Below the pieces are notes generated by a model, which was not told where the DNA came from, made no database searches, and worked only from the letters and a program-made list of their open reading frames with translations. Below are positions 1 through 5,155 of a stretch of DNA of 5,678 bases, one piece after another (the stretch's first letter is position 1; each line of letters begins with the position of its first letter). The stretch spans positions 1-5,678 of the forward strand of contig UQJT01000077.1 of assembly GCA_900541395.1 (NCBI GenBank). Direction: 5' to 3'. Made by a program: the position numbers and the translations under genes. Source of the DNA: an uncultured Desulfovibrio sp. (GTDB taxonomy: Bacteria > Desulfobacterota > Desulfovibrionia > Desulfovibrionales > Desulfovibrionaceae).

Positions 1-880
1 GATCCGGACGGGGGGGACGCGCCAGCACAAATTCGCCGTTGGTGCCCATGTCGGCCAGCAGAAAGGGGCGCGTTTCGTCCAGCATGACGGCCAATCCGGC
101 GCTGACGTCGCCGCCCACGAAGGGGCCGATCTGGGGCGGAATCCACACGGGAGGCAGGACGCCCGCGCGTTCCTCGCGGTCGCCGGGATCGTCCAGGCGG
201 TAGGGCGCGGCGCGCAGCCCCGACGTGTCCCGGCCCAGGGCCAGGGCGGTCATGGCCGGATTGGCGGCCAGGCAGATGTCCCGCACTTCCCAACAACTGT
301 CGGCCAGGTTGTCCACAATATCGTCCAGAAAATCGAGAGCCAGCCGCCGCATGCGCCGCGCGCCGTCGGGCGTGGCGCCTTCGGCCAGTCGGGCCATGAC
401 CTCGGCTCCCGCCGCCATCTGGGGATTGGGGCTTTCCCCCGCGGCCAGAATGTTGCCCGCGTCGTCCTCGGCCTGCCAGGCTACGGTGGTGGTGCCGAAG
501 TCCACGGCCAGATGCAGCCCGGAGCGCGGGGAACGGAAGGTCGCTCCGGCGGAATCCGGCGCGACGGGCTTCCCGCGTTCGCTCGGGTCGGGCGTCGCTT
601 CGATCTCCATGTCGTCCCGGGCTTCGTGCAGACAAGCCAGACGAATGCCGGCCTCCAGTTCGGCGGCGGACAGCGCGCGCGTTTCGGACGGAGCGGGCGC
701 GGGCGGCGCGGAGCGAAAGCGCACCCGGCAGCGGCCGCAACGGCCCAGCCCCCCGCACAGGGGGCGGGGCGGAAGGGGACCTTCCAGCCAGAGCAGGCGG
801 GCCAGAGTGCGGGAAGCTCCGTCCGGTCCGCGGGCATCGAGGTCCAGACGTCGCCCTTCATACCAGACGGTGAGCGGCAT
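1..880 (-). CDS. ASKHA-fold / 2Fe-2S ferredoxin protein, RACE type (DUF4445), partial
   Basis: Family members use a low-potential 2Fe-2S cluster and ATP hydrolysis to re-reduce inactive Co(II) corrinoid proteins in methyl-transfer pathways. The first 293 residues are visible and the C-terminus lies beyond the left edge. Residues 1-90 resemble a plant-type ferredoxin: C42-x5-C48-x2-C51 with a fourth cysteine at C83. After a short linker the actin-like ATPase part begins with DFGTTT (127-132). It continues with an ANPAM...LALG segment (206-216), FVGGDVSAG (254-262) and DMGTNGE (277-283), all typical of this family. I chose the ATG at 880 because the ferredoxin fold begins there. An in-frame ATG at 937 would add 19 residues (MSAPAFFLAK...) that look unconserved, and neither start has a clear Shine-Dalgarno. 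The gene is divergent from fliM. No corrinoid protein or methyltransferase gene lies in the window, so the partner is unknown. Family assignment is firm; the exact substrate is not. Confidence 0.87.
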   Translation of the reverse strand, partial: MPLTVWYEGRRLDLDARGPDGASRTLARLLWLEGPLPPRPLCGGLGRCGRCRVRFRSAPPAPAPSETRALSAAELEAGIRLACLHEARDDMEIEATPDPSERGKPVAPDSAGATFRSPRSGLHLAVDFGTTTVAWQAEDDAGNILAAGESPNPQMAAGAEVMARLAEGATPDGARRMRRLALDFLDDIVDNLADSCWEVRDICLAANPAMTALALGRDTSGLRAAPYRLDDPGDREERAGVLPPVWIPPQIGPFVGGDVSAGLAVMLDETRPFLLADMGTNGEFVLARPPRPD

Positions 881-1039
881 GGCTTTTTTGTCGCGCAACG
901 CCCCGCCCTTGGCAAGAAAAAAAGCGGGGGCGGACATATTGTTCACGCCGTTTCAACCGATAGGAAGGGGCGGAGCGCGTCACGCGGGCGCCGCCCGCTT
1001 TGCGCGGGAACCGCTCTTTTTTCACGCGGCCCGTCGCTC

Positions 1040-1068
1040 TTGACCGCGAAGGCGGGGACGCCTATCCT
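1040..1068 (+). promoter_or_regulatory. Predicted sigma70-type promoter for fliM
   Basis: A TTGACC box (1040-1045, 5 of 6 to consensus) is followed by a 17-bp spacer and TATCCT (1063-1068, 4 of 6). Transcription would start near 1075, leaving a leader of about 37 nt before the fliM ATG at 1112. A short GGAT at 1101-1104, 7 nt before the ATG, is the only Shine-Dalgarno-like sequence. I see no sigma54 or sigma28 type flagellar promoter here. Spacing and position are good, but there is no experimental support. Confidence 0.5.
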
Positions 1069-1111
1069 GCCCATACATTAAGTCTTTTTTCGTGGATATT
1101 GGATTGCTCGT

Positions 1112-2092
1112 ATGGACAAAATTCTTGCCCAGGATGAAGTGGATGCCCTGCTGCGGGGGTTGTCCGGCGGCGAACTGGAGGCCGAAACCGACATTCCGGA
1201 GGACGACTCCGGAATCGTGCCCTTCGACCTCGCCAACCAGGATCGCATCATACGCGGCCGTATGCCGGTTCTGGAAATCATCAACGACCGCTTTGCCCGG
1301 CTGTGCACCAACGCTCTGACCAACGCCGTGCGCAAGCGCGTGGAACTCAATCCGATTTCCATCGACATGACCAAATTCGGCGAGTTCATGCGCTCGCTGC
1401 CCGTGCCTACCAGCATCAATATCTTCAAGATGGAGCCGCTGCGCGGCAACGCCCTCATCGTGGTCGACGCGCGCCTGGTCTTTTCCCTGGTGGAAAATAT
1501 CTTCGGGGGCATAGGCTCGCAGCCCAAAATCGAGGGCCGCGAATTCACGCGCATCGAGCAGGCCATTGTGGACCGCATCATTAAAATCGCCCTCCAGACT
1601 ATGGAAGACTCGTGGCGACCGGTGCACGACATCAAGATGGAACTGGTGCGTTCCGAAATCAATCCCCAGTTCGCGGCCATCGTGCCGCCCAGCGACGTGG
1701 TGGTGGTCATCAATTTTGAAGTGGAGCTGGATTCCTCCATCGGGTCTATGGTCATCTGTCTGCCCTATTCCACCATCGAGCCCATCCGCAGCAAACTCAA
1801 CGCCAACTACCAGACCGAACGCCTTGAAGTGGACCACGCCTGGGTGGGCCGTCTCAAGGAACGCCTGTTGGAAACCCCGGTGGACCTCAAGGTCCGGGTG
1901 GGCGGCACCCAGATCACGGGCAACCAGCTTTTGCGCCTCCAGGTGGGCGACGTGCTGGTGCTCGACACCGACGTGGAGGAACTTTTGCCCTGCACTGTGG
2001 CCGGGGTGGTCAAGTATTGGGGCATCCCGGGCATCGTCAAGTCCAACAAGGCGTTTCAGGTCATCCGCAGCGAAGACCCGCAATACACCTGA
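1112..2092 (+). CDS. fliM: Flagellar motor switch protein FliM
   Basis: FliM is a C-ring (switch complex) subunit at the cytoplasmic base of the flagellum. It binds phosphorylated CheY, FliG and FliN and sets rotation direction. The 326-residue length is normal. The N-terminal peptide LAQDEVDALL (residues 5-14) matches the conserved CheY-P binding segment. The middle domain (about 45-230) carries FGGIG (131-135), equivalent to the GGxG motif that contacts FliG, and EGREFTRIEQ (141-150). A SpoA/FliN-like domain occupies about 251-320 (the VDLKVRVGGTQITGNQLLRLQVGDVLVLD region). The ATG at 1112 places the CheY-binding peptide at the N-terminus, as in other FliM proteins. The gene stands alone: a divergent gene lies upstream, a strong terminator begins 43 bp after the stop, and no fliL, fliN or other flagellar gene is present. 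I see no damage to the reading frame. Confidence 0.97.
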   Translation: MDKILAQDEVDALLRGLSGGELEAETDIPEDDSGIVPFDLANQDRIIRGRMPVLEIINDRFARLCTNALTNAVRKRVELNPISIDMTKFGEFMRSLPVPTSINIFKMEPLRGNALIVVDARLVFSLVENIFGGIGSQPKIEGREFTRIEQAIVDRIIKIALQTMEDSWRPVHDIKMELVRSEINPQFAAIVPPSDVVVVINFEVELDSSIGSMVICLPYSTIEPIRSKLNANYQTERLEVDHAWVGRLKERLLETPVDLKVRVGGTQITGNQLLRLQVGDVLVLDTDVEELLPCTVAGVVKYWGIPGIVKSNKAFQVIRSEDPQYT

Positions 2093-2134
2093 CGGCGTCG
2101 CGGGGCCGGAGGCGGAACAGACATCATACGACAT

Positions 2135-2160
2135 AAAACCCCGGCCGAGGCCGGGGTTTT
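2135..2160. terminator. Strong, probably bidirectional rho-independent terminator
   Basis: The arms CCCCGGC (2139-2145) and GCCGGGG (2150-2156) pair perfectly around a 4-nt CGAG loop. They are flanked by AAAA on the left and TTTT on the right, so the element has a U-tract in both directions. It lies 43 bp after the fliM stop and about 145 bp downstream of the htpX stop on the other strand, so it can end both convergent transcripts. Confidence 0.88.
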
Positions 2161-2186
2161 ACATAGAGGGACTTCAAAGACACGCA

Positions 2187-2209
2187 CGGCGCAACGCCGC
2201 GTTGTTTTT
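2187..2209 (+). terminator. Possible secondary hairpin with T-rich tail
   Basis: CGGCG (2187-2191) and CGCCG (2195-2199) form a 5-bp stem with a CAA loop, followed by a T-rich tail (2202-2209). It could be a back-up to the terminator at 2135-2160 on the plus strand. The stem is short and the T-run is offset by several bases, so this is a weak call. Confidence 0.22.
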
Positions 2210-2304
2210 CTTAACGGACGGCTCGGGCCCGAGCTTTAGGGCCGTGAAGCCGCCCGGGGAATAAAAGTCTTGGAAGAAAGCGCGCGAGGGAGAAAGCTCC
2301 TTCT

Positions 2305-3168
2305 TCACATCCCCCGTCGGGCCATTTCCTGAAGGCGGGCGATGCGTTCCTGCATGGGCGGGTGGGTGCTGAACAGACCGGCCAGCCCGCCCGGAGCCAG
2401 AGGCGACACGGTGAACATATTTTCCGTGGCCGGGTTGTAGTTCTGCATGGGGATTTGTTTGTTGTAGGCGTCCAGACGCGCCAGAGCCCCGGCCAGGGCC
2501 AGGGGCTGGCCCGAAAGGCGCGCGCCCGTGGCGTCGGCCAGATACTCGCGCGAGCGGGAGATGGCCATCTGAATCAGGGTGGCCGCTATGGGGGCCAAAA
2601 TGGCCATGAACAGGGCGGCCAGCGGGTTCAGACCGCCGCCGTTTTCGTCCGACGAGCGGCCCGCGCCGAATATGGCGAACCATTGCAGCATGTTGGCAAT
2701 GGCGGTGATGGCCGAGCCCAACACCCCGGCCACAGTTTGGATAAGGATGTCGCGATTGGCGATATGGGACATTTCGTGGGCCAGCACGCCGCGCAGTTCC
2801 TCGGGCGGCAAAAGACGCATGATGCCTTCGGTGACCGCGATGACCCCGTGTTCGGGGTTGCGCCCGGTGGCGAAAGCGTTGGGCGTTTCGTCCGGCACCA
2901 CGCAGATGCGGGGTTTGGGCACGCGGGCGGCCTGGGCCAGTTCGCCCACCATGCGGTGGAGCAGGGGGGCTTCTTCGGGCGCCAGTTCGCGGGCGCGGTA
3001 CATGGAGAGCACAATTTTATCGGAATACCAGTAGCTGCCCACGTTCATAAGCACGGCCAGGCCGAGGGCGATGACAACCCCCGTGCGACCGCCCAACATG
3101 CCGCCGAGAAAGATGATCAGGGCGGAGAGCAGGGCCAGCAGAGCCACGGTTTTGAATTGGCTGGTCAC
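2305..3168 (-). CDS. htpX: Membrane zinc metalloprotease HtpX
   Basis: HtpX is an M48-family protease of the inner membrane that degrades misfolded membrane proteins, acting alongside FtsH in envelope quality control. The 287 residues are typical. Two hydrophobic segments lie at the N-terminus (about 7-23 and 30-44). The zinc site HEMSH is at 131-135, with the third ligand Glu208 in SREYLAD (206-212). Further hydrophobic stretches lie at about 143-157 and 180-200. FSTHPP (276-281) near the C-terminus is also typical of the family. The start is GTG at 3168, because AAGGAG sits 6 nt upstream and the protein then begins directly with the first membrane helix. A longer reading frame from an ATG at 3345 adds 59 unconserved residues and crosses the probable promoter, so it is not used. 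The gene is convergent with fliM and divergent from nagZ. Confidence 0.96.
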   Translation of the reverse strand: MTSQFKTVALLALLSALIIFLGGMLGGRTGVVIALGLAVLMNVGSYWYSDKIVLSMYRARELAPEEAPLLHRMVGELAQAARVPKPRICVVPDETPNAFATGRNPEHGVIAVTEGIMRLLPPEELRGVLAHEMSHIANRDILIQTVAGVLGSAITAIANMLQWFAIFGAGRSSDENGGGLNPLAALFMAILAPIAATLIQMAISRSREYLADATGARLSGQPLALAGALARLDAYNKQIPMQNYNPATENMFTVSPLAPGGLAGLFSTHPPMQERIARLQEMARRGM

Positions 3169-3174
3169 GAAAAA

Positions 3175-3180
3175 CTCCTT
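3175..3180 (-). promoter_or_regulatory. Ribosome binding site fixing the htpX GTG start
   Basis: On the minus strand AAGGAG ends 6 nt before the GTG at 3168, the best Shine-Dalgarno match in the region. It lies inside the self-complementary 10-mer TCCTTAAGGA (3177-3186), so the local RNA UUCC-UUAA-GGAG can form a small 4-bp hairpin that covers part of the site. Confidence 0.8.
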
Positions 3181-3193
3181 AAGGAAACGGCGG

Positions 3194-3210
3194 CCGCGCG
3201 AAGCGCGCGG
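3194..3210 (-). promoter_or_regulatory. GC-rich hairpin in the htpX leader
   Basis: CCGCGCG (3194-3200) and CGCGCGG (3204-3210) form a perfect 7-bp inverted repeat with a 3-nt loop. It lies between the predicted htpX start of transcription (about 3227) and its ribosome binding site. It has no U-tract, so it is not an intrinsic terminator. It may stabilise the 5' end of the mRNA or affect translation; that role is inference. Confidence 0.4.
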
Positions 3211-3233
3211 ACAAGCGTCGTATTTTTTATTCC

Positions 3234-3262
3234 ATATTAAAGGCGATGCCTGCCCCTGGCAA
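3234..3262 (-). promoter_or_regulatory. Predicted sigma70-type promoter for htpX
   Basis: On the minus strand TTGCCA (3262-3257, 5 of 6) is separated by exactly 17 bp from TAATAT (3239-3234, 4 of 6, inside a locally AT-rich patch). Transcription would begin near 3227, giving a leader of about 60 nt. I see neither a CIRCE element nor a good sigma32 -10 box (CCCCAT-like), so a classical heat-shock promoter is not supported. Confidence 0.5.
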
Positions 3263-3288
3263 GATGAAAAAGGATGAAAGAGCGCCGC

Positions 3289-3318
3289 TTGACCGGCGCG
3301 GCGGGGGCGGGTTAGAGA
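3289..3318 (+). promoter_or_regulatory. Weak promoter candidate for nagZ
   Basis: TTGACC (3289-3294) is followed after 18 bp by TAGAGA (3313-3318), a poor -10 box (3 of 6). The -35 box sits in a dyad, GCGCCG (3282-3287) and CGGCGC (3294-3299), which could be an operator or a chance GC-rich repeat. Transcription would start near 3325 and leave about 35 nt before the ATG at 3360. Confidence 0.27.
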
Positions 3319-3359
3319 AAAAGATTCCCTCCTTGTATCTTCCAATTCGATGGCGGGTC

Positions 3360-4472
3360 ATGACTTTTTTGCGTGTTTTCCCCCGGCTGGCGGCGGCGTT
3401 CGGCGCGTGCCTCCTGAGCGTTTGGACGGCCGCGGCGCGGCCCTCGGCCGATCTTGATCCGGCCCGTATGGCGGGCGCGATGATCATGGTCGGCTTTCGG
3501 GGGACGGAGTTGCCGGACGACGCGCCGGTGTTGCGGGCGCTGGCGGAGGGCAAGGCCGGGGGCGTCATCCTGTTCAGCCGGGACGTTTTGCTCGGCAGGC
3601 CACGCAATATCGAATCCCCGGCGCAGGTGCGGGCGCTCATCGCCCGTCTGAAGCTCGCCGCGCCGGAACCGTTATTGGTGGCCGTGGATCAGGAGGGCGG
3701 CCGGGTACAGCGCTTGTCGGCCCGCAACGGCTTTCGGGACTGGCCTTCGGCCCGCGAGTGGGGCATGGGCGACCCCGACGCCACCTATACCGGAGCCCTG
3801 GGTATGGGCGCCGCGTTGGCCGAAGCGGGTTTCAATCTCAATTTCGCGCCCTGCGTGGACCTGGACCTGCCGGACAGTCCGGCCGTCGGCATGCTGGACC
3901 GCGCGTTCCATCGGCGGCCCGAACGGGTAACGGCCCACGCCCGCGCCTTTGCGCAGGGCATGGCGGACGCGGGGGTCATTCCCACCCTCAAGCATTTTCC
4001 CGGTCACGGCAGCGCCCGGGGCGACACGCATCTTGGCTTTGTGGATGTCGACGCCACCTGGAGCCCGGAGGAGCTGGACCCTTACCGGACGCTCATCGCC
4101 GAGGGCTTCGACGGGGTGATCATGGTCGCCCACGTCGGCCTGGGGCGTTACGGCGACGGCCCCGCCGACCTGAATCCGGCCGTGGTCGACGGTCTGTTGC
4201 GGAGCGAATTGGGCTGGCGGGGCGTGGTGGCCACCGACGACCTTCAGATGGGGGCCGTGACGGCCGCCCATGATCTTAAAGAAACCATACGACTGGCCGT
4301 CAATGCCGGAGCCGACCTGCTGGTGTTCGGCAACAACGTGGCGTACGACGAGCAGATAGCCGCCCATGCCCACGCCGCGCTTATGGAACTGGTGGCGGAG
4401 GGGCGCGTCGCTCCCGACCGCCTGCGCGTTTCGTGGGAGCGGATCGCGGCCCTGAAAGAGCTTTTGCGTTAG
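3360..4472 (+). CDS. nagZ: Exported NagZ-like beta-N-acetylhexosaminidase (GH3)
   Basis: GH3 NagZ enzymes remove N-acetylglucosamine from peptidoglycan fragments, a step in cell-wall recycling. The catalytic barrel is complete: DQEGGRVQR (110-118), KHFPGHG (211-217), GDTH (221-224, giving the Asp222/His224 pair used as acid/base in NagZ enzymes), and TDDLQM (292-297), where Asp293 is the expected nucleophile. From the ATG at 3360 the protein has 370 residues. It starts with a signal-peptide-like segment: basic residues at R5 and R9, a hydrophobic core at about 10-22, then TAAA before Arg27. This suggests export to the periplasm, unlike the cytosolic enterobacterial NagZ. The frame stays open from an ATG at 3246, but those 38 extra residues look non-conserved and would bury the signal. 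The Shine-Dalgarno before 3360 is weak, so the start is less certain than the family. trmL follows 48 bp later. Confidence 0.9.
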   Translation: MTFLRVFPRLAAAFGACLLSVWTAAARPSADLDPARMAGAMIMVGFRGTELPDDAPVLRALAEGKAGGVILFSRDVLLGRPRNIESPAQVRALIARLKLAAPEPLLVAVDQEGGRVQRLSARNGFRDWPSAREWGMGDPDATYTGALGMGAALAEAGFNLNFAPCVDLDLPDSPAVGMLDRAFHRRPERVTAHARAFAQGMADAGVIPTLKHFPGHGSARGDTHLGFVDVDATWSPEELDPYRTLIAEGFDGVIMVAHVGLGRYGDGPADLNPAVVDGLLRSELGWRGVVATDDLQMGAVTAAHDLKETIRLAVNAGADLLVFGNNVAYDEQIAAHAHAALMELVAEGRVAPDRLRVSWERIAALKELLR

Positions 4473-4520
4473 AGCGTTTCACAGTTACGGCCGCGCGAGC
4501 CGCGGGCTATGAAGGCAGCC

Positions 4521-4979
4521 ATGCATATTGTTCTCTACCAACCCGAAATCCCCCCCAATACGGGCAACGTCGCGCGATTGTGCGCGGCCACGGATACCCA
4601 GCTGCACCTCATCGAGCCTCTGGGATTTTCGTTGGACGACCGTTACCTCAAAAGGGCCGGACTCGATTACTGGCCCAACGTCACTCTGGCCGTGTGGCCC
4701 GATCTGGACGCCTACCGCTCCGATCTGGGGGCGGGCCGACGCCTGATCGCGACCAGCGCGCGTCAGGGAAAGCCGGTGCACAAATTTCGTTTCCGGCCCG
4801 ACGACGCGCTGATATTCGGTCCCGAGTCCAGGGGGCTGCCGCCCGACGTGCTGGACCTGGTCGACGCCTGCGTCCGCATTCCCACCCTCGACACGGTGCG
4901 CAGCCTCAATTTATCCACGGCGGCGGGCATCGTGCTGTACCAGGGGCTGATCCGCACCGGCGGCCTGAATGATTGGTGA
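4521..4979 (+). CDS. trmL: tRNA (cytidine/uridine-34-2'-O)-methyltransferase TrmL
   Basis: TrmL is a SPOUT-class enzyme that uses S-adenosylmethionine to methylate the ribose of the wobble nucleotide in certain leucine tRNAs. At 152 residues it is close to the E. coli protein (157). The N-terminal MHIVLYQPEIPPNTGN (NTGN at 13-16) is diagnostic. So are the knot motifs FGPESRGLP (99-107), RIP (119-121) and RSLNLS (127-132), which form the AdoMet-binding trefoil knot. I prefer the ATG at 4521 over one four codons earlier (4509): GAAGG lies 5 nt before it, the upstream ATG has no clear ribosome site, and the family usually starts at this strand. The gene lies 48 bp after nagZ on the same strand with no terminator between them, so co-transcription is likely. 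The stop overlaps an ATG (TGATG, 4977-4981), but the frame it opens has only 42 codons. Confidence 0.95.
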   Translation: MHIVLYQPEIPPNTGNVARLCAATDTQLHLIEPLGFSLDDRYLKRAGLDYWPNVTLAVWPDLDAYRSDLGAGRRLIATSARQGKPVHKFRFRPDDALIFGPESRGLPPDVLDLVDACVRIPTLDTVRSLNLSTAAGIVLYQGLIRTGGLNDW

Positions 4980-4994
4980 TGAACAATCCCGCGC

Positions 4995-5141
4995 CGGTCC
5001 GGCCGCCCCTCTCCCCGCCCCATCGGCTTCGTTTTGCGGTCGGACTGAGAGAATCGGGCAAGAAACAGGCAGAATCCGGGCTGTTTCCCGACGGGCGTTG
5101 CCGTTAGGGTGAGCCTTGCGCGACGAGCTTTCCGGCGCAAG
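4995..5141 (+). promoter_or_regulatory. Candidate structured leader upstream of larB
   Basis: Consecutive inverted repeats fill most of the gap between trmL and larB. Stem 1: 4995-5006 pairs with 5036-5047 over 12 positions including two G-U pairs, with a 29-nt loop. Stem 2: GAAACAG (5062-5068) pairs with CTGTTTC (5081-5087), 7 bp with a 12-nt loop; alternatively CGGG (5055-5058) can pair with CCCG (5087-5090) around it. Stem 3: ACGG (5091-5094) with CCGT (5101-5104). Stem 4: CTTGCGC (5115-5121) with GCGCAAG (5135-5141), ending just before the larB ribosome site. None has a U-tract, so they are not ordinary terminators. I do not recognise a known riboswitch. GC-rich DNA yields some inverted repeats by chance, so a regulatory role is inference. 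Confidence 0.33.
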
Positions 5142-5142
5142 C

Positions 5143-5147
5143 AGGAG
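5143..5147 (+). promoter_or_regulatory. Ribosome binding site fixing the larB start
   Basis: AGGAG lies 8 nt before the ATG at 5156, in an A-rich stretch. It directly follows the last inverted repeat of the leader (5115-5141), so that hairpin could influence access to it. Confidence 0.78.
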
Positions 5148-5155
5148 AAAACGAT

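Noticed and set aside
984..1022. Hairpins at 984-998 and 1004-1014 followed by a T-run (1017-1022)
   Set aside because: The hairpin next to the T-run has only 4 bp and no rightward gene lies upstream to need a terminator, so this is more likely a chance feature of the fliM upstream region.
225..1043. Long plus-strand open frame opposite the ASKHA gene
   Set aside because: Its Arg/Ser/Ala-rich translation is typical of an antisense shadow in GC-rich DNA, while the minus strand encodes clear ferredoxin and ASKHA motifs.
1022..2134. 370-codon minus-strand open frame opposite fliM
   Set aside because: The His/Asp/Gly-rich translation is the usual antisense pattern of a GC-biased gene; the plus strand encodes an intact FliM.
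3169..3345. N-terminal extension of htpX to an ATG at 3345
   Set aside because: The extra 59 residues would cross the predicted htpX promoter and hairpin, and the GTG at 3168 has an excellent ribosome site and matches the usual HtpX start.
5036..5087. CTGAGA-containing stretch (5045-5050) reminiscent of a thiamine pyrophosphate riboswitch
   Set aside because: The other conserved TPP elements are absent and larB is not a thiamine gene, so the match is a short coincidence.
4979..5107. A 42-residue reading frame whose ATG overlaps the trmL stop (TGATG)
   Set aside because: The overlap could allow coupled translation, but the peptide (Pro/Arg-rich, no motif) resembles no known family, has no strong ribosome site, and the DNA is better explained as a leader with inverted repeats.
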